Origin: CAZAZQ01 sp964489705
GTDB lineage: Bacteria > Zixibacteria > MSB-5A5 > GN15 > FEB-12
Direction of reading: 5' to 3'
NCBI GenBank assembly: GCA_964489705.1
Contig: CAZAZQ010000008.1
Coordinates: forward strand, 62,001 to 126,000
DNA: 64,000 bases
This document shows positions 36,701 through 45,066 of the stretch, in pieces (the first letter of the stretch is position 1; each line of letters starts with the position of its first letter). The translations under genes were made by a program, and so were the position numbers. Below the pieces are notes generated by a model. That model saw only the letters and a program-made list of their open reading frames with translations, was not told where the DNA came from and did not search any database.

Positions 36701-36909
36701 CATACTAAGTCCTTGATAGTGCGGGCGATAACATGATGAATACCCGGTCGTCCATTGGCGGTCGGCGGTCCTTCATAAAAGACAAAATGAGGGCGGTCGT
36801 GGGAGGCTTCTTTTACCTTCTCGAAAACTCTATGCGTATCCCAAAACGAAAGGATTTTCTTTTCGGCTTTGGGGAAAGAGAAGTTGTCTTTCAGCGTATC
36901 AAATTTCAT
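33724..36909 (-). CDS. ileS: Isoleucyl-tRNA synthetase, type 2 (eukaryote-like) form
   Basis: 1061 residues. The HIGH-type motif is GRPGIHHVIART, the editing domain lies around residues 200-390, and KMSKS is in GKKMSKSRGNVVDPF. The N-terminus (DTLKDNFSFPKAEKKILSFWD) and the C-terminus without the bacterial zinc finger match the type 2 IleRS group. That group is related to eukaryotic cytosolic enzymes and is known for natural resistance to mupirocin. It starts the ileS-traR/dksA-lspA operon. Confidence 0.96.
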   Translation of the reverse strand: MKFDTLKDNFSFPKAEKKILSFWDTHRVFEKVKEASHDRPHFVFYEGPPTANGRPGIHHVIARTIKDLVCRYKTMRGFRVDRKAGWDTHGLPVEITVERELNLENKAKVIEYGIDKFNKKCRESVFKYLNDWNELTRRIGYWLDLNDAYVTLTNEYIESVWWILKEFFDRGLIYKGYKTVPFCPRCGTGLSSHEVAQGYSLVKDPSIYVKMKAADDDFSYLVWTTTPWTLPSNAALCMKADADYVMVEHDGEKLVLAEALVGKVFGEYKEVLARYKGSDFLKRRYEPLFDIYADYADKAFFVVNADFVTLEDGTGIVHIAPGFGADDYEVGKKYGLPVFQAIEANGIFKDFATPYNGMFIKDADPVIIKDLKAAGKLLKKETYEHNYPFCWRCDSPLIYIARQSWYLKTTEYKDKLIENNNAINWYPDEIRTGRMLDWLENNVDWALSRERFWGTPLPFWVCDDERCGAVRAVGSIEQLRKEGVNVPEELDLHKPMMDEIKLTCECGSNMSRVPEVLDVWFDSGAMPYAQWHYPFENQEEFAKKYPADFISEAVDQTRGWFYSLLAISTLLYDKPPFKNVVVFELILDKEGKKMSKSRGNVVDPFVTVDTYGADAVRWYLVSTSNPWLPTRFDPDGLAEVVRKYFDTLRNTYSFFALYANIDDIARRAEDADMTVEAFLEQKAGEPERFDRWIVSRYNSLVKNVTAHFDKYEITRPVRAIQHFVIDELSNWYVRNNRRRFWAKEDDPSKMRAYLTLYRILLGICRLTAPVSPFLSELLYTELTGENREKHGLPLSVHLTDFPTADESLIDTKLEEMMGLVERVVSLGRAARSRKNLKVRQPLPRILIGVPKYVDAEQLEGYFDIVREELNIKEVIVSPKVDDYVTLSARLNYKHAGPKLGAAVKKAAEYLGNLTSDRLKEFAEKKELIVELDGKKYTLTDEEVELVKEEKEGYAVESDGTITVALETTLDEALINEGFAREMVNKIQNMRKSSGFEVTDHIYVRVSSSERLKSAAQQFDEFIRRETLANAIEFTSPDSLNSNNAKEWNINGEKAIIAVAKV

Positions 36910-36960
36910 CGGTTTTTTTACTCACTCGTTCAGTATGTTATGTCTCCGGTACAGCCCGTT

Positions 36961-36989
36961 AATCTACTTTATTCGGCAAATCTTGTAAA
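36961..36989 (-). promoter_or_regulatory. Sigma70-type promoter of the ileS operon
   Basis: On the minus strand: TTTACA (36989-36984), 17 bases, TAGATT (36966-36961), about 50 bases upstream of ileS. The same -10 sequence occurs at pal. Confidence 0.6.
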
Positions 36990-37202
36990 GACTTTTCGAG
37001 GCAAAATCGGTTTTCGGCGCTCTCCCCGCAATCGTTTCATAGCCAATTAGAAGGAGAAAACGGAGAATCGGGGGCTGGTTGACAAGCCGAATTTCACGGC
37101 GCGTTGACCCATCGCATGATAGAACACCTAAGGGACACGCAAAAACGACACATCTTTGAGGGAAAAAGCAACCGCCTCTCCTTTGGAAAAAAAAGGAGAA
37201 CT

Positions 37203-38474
37203 ATGGTACGGTCAAAAAAGATCGCCACAGAGCTTGTTCGCTTTCCCAAAACCTACTCGCCACTGGCAGCCAAAGCCCGCCAAAGTGAGAAAAAGCCGTT
37301 TCTTACTTCCGAAGCGCTGCAATCAATGCTCCGGCTCTCCGCCCACGACATTCGTTCCGGCCGGTACAAAATTCTCCTGTACCGCTTCCTCACCGACAAC
37401 ATTCCCATTGTCAACGCCTGCATCTGGACCTGGGTGCGCTTGGCGGCAACCGATGGCGAGTACAAAATCGAAGGTAAACTCGACTCCGCGACGGCGGAAA
37501 AGGTCACCGAACGCCTGGAAAAACTCACCCGCCGTCTGGGAACAAACGAAGCGGGCGCCACCGGCGGGTTGGTCACCTTTTTAACCGCGCTGTTCACGTC
37601 GCTTTTTCGTGACGGCGTTTTCGGCGGCTTCGTCACCGTCACTCCCGACGCCTCCGGGGTGGATAGGTTTATCCCGGTCGATGCGACGGCATTGAGCTGG
37701 GAAGAGGAAGGCGACAAAAGGGGAGTGGTGCTCGATACGGAGCACGGAAAACTCCGGTTGGAGCGGCAGGATTTTTACTACATTCCGTTGAATACCAGCC
37801 TGACCGAACCGCTGGGACGCTCCATTCTCAAAGCGGTGCCGTTTGTCGCCTACATTGAACAGCAGTTGGTCGACGACATGCGCCGTGCCAGCCATAACTC
37901 CGGCTTCCACCGCCTCCACGTCAAAATCACACCGCCGGAACGCCACAGCGGCGAATCCGACAGCGCTTATATCGAGCGGATAAACAGCTACTTCGACTCG
38001 ACGGTCGCTATGATACAATCGTGCGACGTGGACGACAACCCGGTGACCTGGGATAACGTCACCATCGAGCATATCGGTCCCGGTGCGACACGCAGCGTCA
38101 CCAACAGTTGGTTCTTCAACCATCGCGCCATGATTGAAGATATCTGTGCCGGAACGAATCTCTCACCTTTCCTGCTGGGGTATTCGTATGGCGCCACCAC
38201 GACCTGGTCGGCGTTCAAGTTCGACATCGTCATGCGGCAGGTCAAATCAATCCAAGCCGAAGTGGCGCATTTCTTGGAATGGTTGGCGCGAATCGACTTG
38301 GCGCTGGCGGGGTATGATGTCCCGTGTCGCTTTGTTTTCGACAATACCTTTGCCTACCAAGCCGCCGATAAAGCCGCTATCGACTCGCAATCGGTCGAGA
38401 ACATTTTGAAACTGTTCCATGCCGGCTTGCTCGACAAGGAAACCGCCCGCCGCAAAGCCGAGGAGTTGATATAA
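37203..38474 (+). CDS. Phage portal protein
   Basis: About 423 residues. Portal proteins form the dodecameric ring through which DNA enters and leaves the capsid. Portal-like features are the N-terminal SGRYKILLYRFLTDNIPIVN and WTWVRLAATDGEYKI, the central wing, the stem region TEPLGRSILKAVPFVAYIEQ, and the C-terminal segment with IEDICAGTNLSPFLLGYSYG. The frame is open from 37104, but AAAGGAG lies 7 bases before the ATG at 37203. It precedes the large terminase, whereas most phages place terminase first. No small terminase gene is found upstream. Codon use resembles neighbouring chromosomal genes. Confidence 0.82.
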   Translation: MVRSKKIATELVRFPKTYSPLAAKARQSEKKPFLTSEALQSMLRLSAHDIRSGRYKILLYRFLTDNIPIVNACIWTWVRLAATDGEYKIEGKLDSATAEKVTERLEKLTRRLGTNEAGATGGLVTFLTALFTSLFRDGVFGGFVTVTPDASGVDRFIPVDATALSWEEEGDKRGVVLDTEHGKLRLERQDFYYIPLNTSLTEPLGRSILKAVPFVAYIEQQLVDDMRRASHNSGFHRLHVKITPPERHSGESDSAYIERINSYFDSTVAMIQSCDVDDNPVTWDNVTIEHIGPGATRSVTNSWFFNHRAMIEDICAGTNLSPFLLGYSYGATTTWSAFKFDIVMRQVKSIQAEVAHFLEWLARIDLALAGYDVPCRFVFDNTFAYQAADKAAIDSQSVENILKLFHAGLLDKETARRKAEELI

Positions 38475-38506
38475 TTGCGTATCCGTCTCTCGACTGGCGA
38501 CGGGGA

Positions 38507-39805
38507 TTGGAGGATCCCGTTTACTTTGCCCGTGCCGTCTTAGGCGTTGAGCCGCACCGGGGGCAAGAAAAGTGGCTCCGACAGTCCGGCAAGCGGGAAA
38601 ATCTCCTCGTGACCGGCAACCGCTGGGGTAAGTCGTTCGTCTCGGCGATAAAAATACTCCACCACGCCCTCTATCGACCCCGACCGCTGAAATTTGATTT
38701 CTCGGGCAAGTATCACATCGTCACCGCTTCGATAACACAAGAGCAAGCCAACATCATCTTCAACCAGGTGCTGCGCTTCGTTCACCGTTCCCCTTTCTTG
38801 GAATCGTTGGTGCGGTCCCATACCAAGAGCCCCTACCCTCGTCTGGAGTTCGGTAACGGTGCCGTCGTCGAAGCCCGCTCGACCCAAAACCGCGGTGAGT
38901 ATCTTCTCGGACACGATTACGACCTCTTCATTTTTGACGAAGTTGCCTTTGAGACCGACCCGGAATACGTCGTCGAAGAAGTCATCCTCATGCGGTTGGC
39001 AGACCGAGAAGGCAGACTCGATCTGGTCTCCACTCCGAACGGCAAGAACTGGTTCTATCGGCGGGCAAGAGAAATCCTCACTCACCGCCGCCCCGGCTAT
39101 TTCCAGTCCGGCGACACCAGGGAGAATACCTACATTTCTCAGGCGTTTGTGGAAGAACGGTTGAAGTACTTCTCGGAAAAGCGCATCAAACAAAACATCA
39201 TGGGACAATTCGTCGATACCGGCGGCGAGATTCTCAAAGGAGCATACATCGACACCGCCTTGGCGCAGTATGAACCTTTCCGCCGCCTGATTGACGACGC
39301 GCAAAAGAAAGTCTACTTCACCGGCTGGGACCTGGCGCGGAAGAGAACCGCTACCGTCGGGGTTACGGTCGCCGTCGCCGATGGGAAAGCCTGCGTCGTG
39401 GCGCTGGAGCGGTTTCGTAAATTCGATTGGAACGTCATCATCGAGAAAATCAAGCAACGCCAACGAACCTTCCCCGGTCGGCTCGTCGTCGACGCTACCG
39501 GCTTGGGTGATGTCATTGTCGAGCAGCTCAAAGAGTTCAACCCTACTCCCGTCGTTTTCACTCCGGCAACCAAGGCGGAGCTTTTAACCAACGTGGAACT
39601 GCTCCACGCCAAAGGCGAAATAGCCTACCAACGCTGGGAGCTTCCCGACGGGGCGGGGAAGATATGGTCGTTGGAGGACGAGCTCCGCGCCGCGCGGTGG
39701 GACGATAACAACGAGTGTGATGCCCTGATGGCGCTGGCGTTGGCGCTGTGGCTCTTACGCAAGAGAAGCACCCCCGCACCGAAGCCGAGAGTGGGAAAAG
39801 TCTGA
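38507..39805 (+). CDS. Phage terminase large subunit
   Basis: About 432 residues, the DNA-packaging motor. The ATPase domain has the Walker A-like motif VTGNRWGKSF and Walker B LFIFDEVAFE. The coupling motif is VSTPNGKN. The C-terminal RNase H-like nuclease has Asp in FTGWDLARKRTATVGV and in VVDATGLGDVIVEQL. It looks complete, with all catalytic residues present. The start is uncertain: the TTG at 38507 has poor spacing to a purine-rich stretch. An ATT overlapping the portal stop at 38474 has a GGAG site and is in frame, suggesting translational coupling. Confidence 0.88.
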   Translation: MEDPVYFARAVLGVEPHRGQEKWLRQSGKRENLLVTGNRWGKSFVSAIKILHHALYRPRPLKFDFSGKYHIVTASITQEQANIIFNQVLRFVHRSPFLESLVRSHTKSPYPRLEFGNGAVVEARSTQNRGEYLLGHDYDLFIFDEVAFETDPEYVVEEVILMRLADREGRLDLVSTPNGKNWFYRRAREILTHRRPGYFQSGDTRENTYISQAFVEERLKYFSEKRIKQNIMGQFVDTGGEILKGAYIDTALAQYEPFRRLIDDAQKKVYFTGWDLARKRTATVGVTVAVADGKACVVALERFRKFDWNVIIEKIKQRQRTFPGRLVVDATGLGDVIVEQLKEFNPTPVVFTPATKAELLTNVELLHAKGEIAYQRWELPDGAGKIWSLEDELRAARWDDNNECDALMALALALWLLRKRSTPAPKPRVGKV

Positions 39806-39830
39806 AGAAGCCGTTAACGAACGTCAGCCT

Positions 39831-42170
39831 TTACAACTCCAGGATAAACCCGCCGACGAACATGCGCCAGTTTTGGTATATCGTTCCCGTGGTGCCGTTG
39901 TTGTAATACCGATACGTCCACTCGTTGGCGGTATTGAGAAGGTTTTCAATTTCCAGATACATCACCAGATTCCACTTGTCGAAAAACCATCGCTGGAGAA
40001 GCATTACATCCAACCGGCTGTAAGGCTTCATGCGAGCGGAGTTGATAGGTTGATTTTCGTCCAAAAGCCAGCGCCGGAGTTCCGGGTGGTAGGTCAGCGG
40101 AGTGTAGGGTCTTCCACCCAGATACCGCCAGCGGAAGGAATATTCCGACTCATCCGCCGGGAGAAAAGGAAAAATGACATACCACCAGCGGCGCTTGAGC
40201 TTTTCGTACCACCAGAGACCGCTGAACTCCTTTCGATACCCGACGATAGCCGTCACCGTATGTCGATAGTCGAACGCCCAGCTATACATGACGCCGGGAT
40301 ACCGAGGGTCTTCGGCTAAGGCGACAAAATGCGAATAGCTCAGCGTTCCCCACAGGTTGTTCTTGATTTTCTTTTGCAGAAAGAAATCCACTCCCCGCAC
40401 GTACCCTTTTCCGGTGCTGACGTAGTCGGCATCCCAATCGTTGGGATTCGGGGTCAAACTTGAGTACGTTTGGGGAACGTCGCGATACCGTTTGTAATAC
40501 GCTTCCACCGTTCCCTTGAGATCGGCGGAAAAAAGATGTTCCGCCCCCACCACCAGTTGATCGGTGTATTTGTAACGCAGCTCCCTTCCCGTCTCTCCAT
40601 ATCCCAACTGGTACAATTCCGGCGGTTGATGGTGCCGCCCGTATGCCAGATGCCCGCTCGTCGTCTCGCTGAAACGGAGGGTAAGTCCCAGCCGGGGGGA
40701 GAGATACGTTCGGTTGACGTAACCATGCCACCCGAAGCGAAGACCGCTTGTGACGGTAAGGTAACGGCTGATATTCCGTCGGTATTGAAGGTAGCTCCCG
40801 TACTTCCAAAACCGCTCTCTCGTGTCGACATCCAAGAAAGAAACGTACCTCGCCCAGCCGGTATCCTCATGAACGTACAGCGTGTCCGGCTCCAGCCAGA
40901 CATCGAAATCGTACCATTGGCTTTTCAAGTAGGCGCCCATCGACAGCTCCCACCGTTCCGACGGCATCAGGGTCAGGTCGACTTTCGCCGCTTCCTCTCC
41001 TTCGGTGGCATAATTGTGATATATCTCCCTCCCGCTGCCGGACAAGAGTTCATGGTCCCACAGGTTTGTGACCCGGGAAACGGTGAAGCGGCAATATCCT
41101 TTCTTCATCAACGCCTGCACCGTCGCTCCGAGCACCGATTGATGCGAAAACGCCCACACGCTTTGGTTCGAACGAACGTAAAAGTTGTTGTGTTCGTTCT
41201 CCATATGGATCCAATCCTCCGCGTAGATACCCAAGAGGGTCAGCCGTACCCGGGGAGAAAGACGGAAGGCGGTTTTCCCTTGCATATCCCAAAAGATAGG
41301 TATCGCCGTCAGCCCTAAGCTGGAGCGAAGCAAGGAGAGAAAGCTCCGCCGCGCCGAAAACATGAACGTCCCGTACGGCATCGGTCCTTCGATACTTCCG
41401 CCCGCCCCCGCCATCCCGACATTGAGCTTGACGCCGTGCTTGTTTTGAGAACCTTCCCGCAACGTCACCTCCAACACCGACGACACTTTTCCGCCGTAAG
41501 CGGCGGGAAACGCTCCCGCCATGAAATCCACACTTTGCACGAAGTCGGTGTTGACGATGTTGATCGGTCCGCCGCCCGTTCCCTGCCAAGCGAAATGATT
41601 GGGATTGGGAATTTCGACGTTGTCGATGATGAACAAATTCTCCCCGTAATCGCCGCCGCGGACGATGATTTCGTTATTCTGGTCACTGCCGGAGACGACC
41701 GATGGCAACGCCTGAACGGCACGCTGGATATCGTATCCCGCCCCCGGTTGGGAAACGATTTCTTCCATTTCCATGCTCTGAGAAGAGACCGGCGCTTCAT
41801 CGGCGGTTTCGAAAAAACTCGGTTTTACCGTCATTCCCTTGAGGCGGAAGTATTCCCGTTCCAACTCCACCTGCAGCACCGTCGTTTTGCCCGGCTTGAT
41901 GACGACGCGATTTTTGATAAGCGTTTTGTACCCGATGGAGGAGATGCGCACCATGTGACTGCCGGGGGTGAGGTTGGAGAGGGTAAACGTTCCGGCGCTA
42001 TCCGTGGCGGTGCCGATGCTCGTCCCCGTCACGACCACACTCGCTCCCACCAACGGCAGCCGGGTGGTTTTGTCCACCACCGTGCCGGTGAGAGAACCGG
42101 TCTTCGCCTCAAGCTGCGACGTTCCCCCTGCCAACACGAGGATGAACCAGACGACGGCAATACGCTTCAT
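39831..42170 (-). CDS. TonB-dependent outer-membrane receptor inside the phage block
   Basis: About 779 residues from ATG 42170, where GAGGGG precedes the start; the frame extends upstream without support. A signal peptide is followed by a carboxypeptidase-like domain (LTGTVVDKTTRLPLVGASVV, NLTPGSHMVRISSIGYKTL). Then come the plug (NNEIIVRGGDYGENLFIIDN, DFMAGAFPAAYGGKVSSVLE) and a barrel ending in YQNWRMFVGGFILEL. The substrate is unknown. It lies on the opposite strand directly after the terminase gene, with 26 bases between the two stops. It looks like a chromosomal nutrient receptor rather than a phage gene. Its position separates terminase from the capsid genes. Confidence 0.88.
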   Translation of the reverse strand: MKRIAVVWFILVLAGGTSQLEAKTGSLTGTVVDKTTRLPLVGASVVVTGTSIGTATDSAGTFTLSNLTPGSHMVRISSIGYKTLIKNRVVIKPGKTTVLQVELEREYFRLKGMTVKPSFFETADEAPVSSQSMEMEEIVSQPGAGYDIQRAVQALPSVVSGSDQNNEIIVRGGDYGENLFIIDNVEIPNPNHFAWQGTGGGPINIVNTDFVQSVDFMAGAFPAAYGGKVSSVLEVTLREGSQNKHGVKLNVGMAGAGGSIEGPMPYGTFMFSARRSFLSLLRSSLGLTAIPIFWDMQGKTAFRLSPRVRLTLLGIYAEDWIHMENEHNNFYVRSNQSVWAFSHQSVLGATVQALMKKGYCRFTVSRVTNLWDHELLSGSGREIYHNYATEGEEAAKVDLTLMPSERWELSMGAYLKSQWYDFDVWLEPDTLYVHEDTGWARYVSFLDVDTRERFWKYGSYLQYRRNISRYLTVTSGLRFGWHGYVNRTYLSPRLGLTLRFSETTSGHLAYGRHHQPPELYQLGYGETGRELRYKYTDQLVVGAEHLFSADLKGTVEAYYKRYRDVPQTYSSLTPNPNDWDADYVSTGKGYVRGVDFFLQKKIKNNLWGTLSYSHFVALAEDPRYPGVMYSWAFDYRHTVTAIVGYRKEFSGLWWYEKLKRRWWYVIFPFLPADESEYSFRWRYLGGRPYTPLTYHPELRRWLLDENQPINSARMKPYSRLDVMLLQRWFFDKWNLVMYLEIENLLNTANEWTYRYYNNGTTGTIYQNWRMFVGGFILEL

Positions 42171-42401
42171 TGTTTTTCCCCTCATTGTCGGAATGCTTGC
42201 GGTATCACGGTTCCTCCTCACACTCTCTTCACGTTCATCCCATGTGAAACGTTCACTCCCACTGCGAATATAAAACATTCACACCGGAGAGAAAATCCCT
42301 TTCCCTTCAAAAGGGAGTGAAAATTGCCCGCCCGTGACCGATAATAACACCAGAAGTGAAAAAGTACGTGGTGGCTTGCCGTCACTGAGAAGGAAAGACC
42401 T

Positions 42402-42995
42402 GTGCCGGTATCGCAAAAAGTGAAAGACGCCGTCCTCACCGAGCTCCAAAAGAGCGAGCCGTTGATGGATGTCGAAGCGATAAAAAAAGAGTTTCTCGAG
42501 TGGTTGGCATCTCTTCCGTTGCCGTCCTCTTCGTCGGTAAAGCAATGGGAAGAGTGTTTACGCCTCTACCCTTCGACGCCGGAAGAACGACACTTGACCT
42601 CCGGGGTGCGGGTACGTTTGTCGTTGCCGCTGTACACACATACCAACAAATATCTCATCGTCATAATGGAATCGCTCACTCCCGCCAGCCGCGGCATCTA
42701 TTTCCTCAGCGCTCACGTCAATTGGCAGGAAAAAGAGTGGCGCAGGCATAAAGCCTTGGAAGAACTTTATCACGGCAAAAGCGAAGATTCGCTGAAAGCC
42801 ATTCATACCATCTGGGCGCAAACCTTCCGTCAAGGAGAACTTGCCGAAGCGCTCAACGACTGCGCCAAGGCGATGTTGGGGCACGAGCTGGTCGGGAAAC
42901 CGTGCGAAGAAGAAGCGACCGCTTCCCCGGTGACGAATATCATGCCCCAACCGCTGACGCTGCCGGAAAACGACGATAAGAAACATTCCTCGTGA
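42402..42995 (+). CDS. Hypothetical protein within the phage block
   Basis: 197 residues, no signal peptide. The N-terminus is helical (VKDAVLTELQKSEPLMDVEA), the centre is beta (VRLSLPLYTHTNKYLIVIME) and a helical stretch with many charged residues follows. The C-terminal tail is low in complexity. It starts with GTG behind AAGGAAAG. Unrecognised. It could be a phage accessory protein or a host gene, and the strand matches the phage genes. Confidence 0.55.
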   Translation: MPVSQKVKDAVLTELQKSEPLMDVEAIKKEFLEWLASLPLPSSSSVKQWEECLRLYPSTPEERHLTSGVRVRLSLPLYTHTNKYLIVIMESLTPASRGIYFLSAHVNWQEKEWRRHKALEELYHGKSEDSLKAIHTIWAQTFRQGELAEALNDCAKAMLGHELVGKPCEEEATASPVTNIMPQPLTLPENDDKKHSS

Positions 42996-43100
42996 GCAAG
43001 AAAACAAAATAAGGCGAGAAAAGCGTGTTTTTTTTAGTTGCCTGAAAAAATGAAACGTGATGTTTTTCAATAAAGCCAGGTTATTAACGAAAGGAGTTGT

Positions 43101-43988
43101 ATGAAAAAAGGAATCGTGTTACTGCTTTTTGTTCTGATAGGGATGCTCATCCTGTCAGGATGCAGCAAGGATGAAGAAACCAAAGTGGTAAGTACGGTCT
43201 GCCCCAAGCTTTTGGCGACCGCTTGGGTGGGTATGTACCCCGAACTGGACTTTGAAGTTGACTTCCAGGCACTTTCTTACCCCACTCTTCACGTCGATTC
43301 GGTCATTTTCACCGACCGGAAGTGTGAGCCGCATGAAAGCTACTGGTGGCTTTACGGTGACGATGCCTATGAGTGGTTTGAGTACTATGTCGAAAATGAC
43401 TCACTGAGATACGATCCCGGTGACACTGTCGAAGTGAAAATATACTCCAACGGCACGACGATCACTTCCCGTTTGCCGCTGCTTGGCTATTATGAGGATA
43501 CCATCGTGTATATTGTCCCCAATCGCTATGATACCGTTACCTTTGGCCAGAGCATCGCGCTTGTGTGGAACAAGGTCGCCCGCGCGGAATGGTACGGTAT
43601 AGCCTACTACTACTACTATGACTCCTCCGGAACGTCGAGCTATCGCTACGGGTATGTCGCCACGAAAGATACGGCCTACACCATTCCCGGTCTTTCCAAC
43701 ACGTTCGAGGGATACTACAATATTTACGTCATCTCTGTGACCGGTCCTTATCCTGGGGTAGATGCGTTCAATATTTCTGGTAGGGATGTCGTCGGAACCT
43801 TCTTCTCCAATAGTGCCGGTGCCCCTGTAAGAGTCTATGTTATTCCGGCTGGGAGTGCTCCCGGTGTCTTGCCCCCCGACGATAATTTCACCGAACCGAC
43901 GGGTCTCGAGATTTTGAAGATTCTCAGCGGCAGGATGAATCCCCCCGAGAGAAGCACCATTGAAATCGTGCCGCCGTCAGGTGGCTGA
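43101..43988 (+). CDS. Lipoprotein, first of a tandem duplicated pair
   Basis: 295 residues. A lipoprotein signal ends in LILSGCSKDEE. The mature protein is beta-rich, with DSVIFTDRKCEPHESYWWLYGD, SIALVWNKVARAEWYG and the fibronectin-like YNIYVISVTGPYPGVDAFNISG. It shares most of its length with the next gene, including SGCSKDEE, VCPKLLATA and YVATKDTAYTIPGLS-type segments. A good AAAGGAG site precedes the ATG. Function unknown. The two probably arose by recent tandem duplication. Confidence 0.75.
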   Translation: MKKGIVLLLFVLIGMLILSGCSKDEETKVVSTVCPKLLATAWVGMYPELDFEVDFQALSYPTLHVDSVIFTDRKCEPHESYWWLYGDDAYEWFEYYVENDSLRYDPGDTVEVKIYSNGTTITSRLPLLGYYEDTIVYIVPNRYDTVTFGQSIALVWNKVARAEWYGIAYYYYYDSSGTSSYRYGYVATKDTAYTIPGLSNTFEGYYNIYVISVTGPYPGVDAFNISGRDVVGTFFSNSAGAPVRVYVIPAGSAPGVLPPDDNFTEPTGLEILKILSGRMNPPERSTIEIVPPSGG

Positions 43989-44036
43989 CGGAAAAGTACC
44001 AGTGTCATCGAACCAAAACTTTGATGAGGTAATTTT

Positions 44037-44936
44037 ATGAAAAAAGGACTTGTTTTAATAATACTTATTGCTCTCATGGTAGGAGTGCTCCTGTCGGGGT
44101 GCAGCAAGGATGAAGAAGCCAAAGTGATAAGCACGGTATGTCCCAAATTACTGGCAACCGCGATGGTCAAGATACGTCCGTACTTGGACTTTGACATCGA
44201 CTTGCAACCGCTTTCCTATCCAGTGACCCGGGTCGATTCGGTTATTTTTACCGACCGAAAGTGCGAGGGGGAGAGAAGCTACTGGTGGGTTTACGGCGAC
44301 GAATTGTACGACTGGTTCGGCTACTCTGATAAGAGCGATTCCCTTCGGTATCACGCCGGTGATACCGTGGAAATGAAGATATACGTGAACGGCTCTGTCG
44401 TCACCACTCGTCTCCGAACCGTCGGTTACTATCAGGATACGGTTTTGTATATCGTTCCCCAACCGAATGACACGGTCTCGTTCGGCCAAAACATCGCGAT
44501 CGTGTGGAATAAGGTGGCTCGGGCGGAATGGTACGGAATAAAATTGTATTATTACTATGATTCCTCGGGAACGTGGAATTCTCGAAGAACCTACATCGCC
44601 ACGAAAGATACGGCGTACACTATCCCCGGTCTCTCCACGGCTTTCGACGGTTACTATCGAATCTATATCGTCAGTGCTGTCGGTCCCTACCCGGCGACGG
44701 ACGCGTTCAACATCTCCGGCGGCGGAATTACCGGTGCTTTCTTCAGCAGGAGCAAAACGGCATACGTTAGAGTCTATGTCAAGCCGGGAGGCGGCTCCTC
44801 GGTGGCGTCGTATCCCGAGGAAGAAGAACCTCTCGAAGCTTCGAGCGACGAGATATTGAAAGTGCTCATCGGAGCAAAAGAACCGCCCACGGGAAGTACG
44901 GTTGAAATTATCACGCCCGCGACGGCTATGAAGTAA
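44037..44936 (+). CDS. Lipoprotein, second of a tandem duplicated pair
   Basis: 299 residues, paralogue of the preceding gene, 48 bases downstream and co-directional. The lipobox is VLLSGCSKDEE. Conserved blocks are VCPKLLATA, DSVIFTDRKCEGERSYWWVYGD, IAIVWNKVARAEWYGIKL and TKDTAYTIPGLSTAFDGYY. The C-terminal acidic stretch (YPEEEEPLEASSDE) is longer than in its twin. A strong terminator follows. The pair could be surface lipoproteins of the host, or lysogenic-conversion genes if the surrounding element is a prophage. Confidence 0.75.
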   Translation: MKKGLVLIILIALMVGVLLSGCSKDEEAKVISTVCPKLLATAMVKIRPYLDFDIDLQPLSYPVTRVDSVIFTDRKCEGERSYWWVYGDELYDWFGYSDKSDSLRYHAGDTVEMKIYVNGSVVTTRLRTVGYYQDTVLYIVPQPNDTVSFGQNIAIVWNKVARAEWYGIKLYYYYDSSGTWNSRRTYIATKDTAYTIPGLSTAFDGYYRIYIVSAVGPYPATDAFNISGGGITGAFFSRSKTAYVRVYVKPGGGSSVASYPEEEEPLEASSDEILKVLIGAKEPPTGSTVEIITPATAMK

Positions 44937-44960
44937 GCTCACCCCTCAGGGCAATAAATA

Positions 44961-44990
44961 AAAGGCAGGTCTTGGCGACCTGCCTTTTTT
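44961..44990 (+). terminator. Rho-independent terminator after the twin lipoproteins
   Basis: AAAGGCAGGTC (44961-44971) pairs with GACCTGCCTTT (44977-44987) around TTGGC, then a T-run. Confidence 0.9.
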
Positions 44991-45002
44991 GCTGCTAAGA
45001 CT

Positions 45003-45042
45003 GAAACGCCTTCTAAGGGGAGGTGAACTTACAAGGCGTTTC
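45003..45042. repeat. Long inverted repeat (hairpin) downstream of terminator
   Basis: GAAACGCCTT (45003-45012) pairs with AAGGCGTTTC (45033-45042). After a C/C mismatch, TAAG (45014-45017) pairs with CTTA (45028-45031). The loop is GGGAGGTGAA. There is no T-run on either side, so it is not a typical terminator. It could be a REP-like element or an mRNA-stabilising hairpin for the minus-strand gene ending at 45067. Confidence 0.6.
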
Positions 45043-45066
45043 GAAAAGGGAGAGAGGGTTGGGACG

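Noticed and set aside
37104..37202. Longer N-terminus for the portal protein
   Set aside because: The extra residues are basic, low-complexity sequence, and the AAAGGAG site clearly marks the ATG at 37203.
36910..37202. tRNA or attachment site next to ileS as a prophage border
   Set aside because: No tRNA fold and no direct repeat shared with the 55.73-55.85 kb border could be found by eye.
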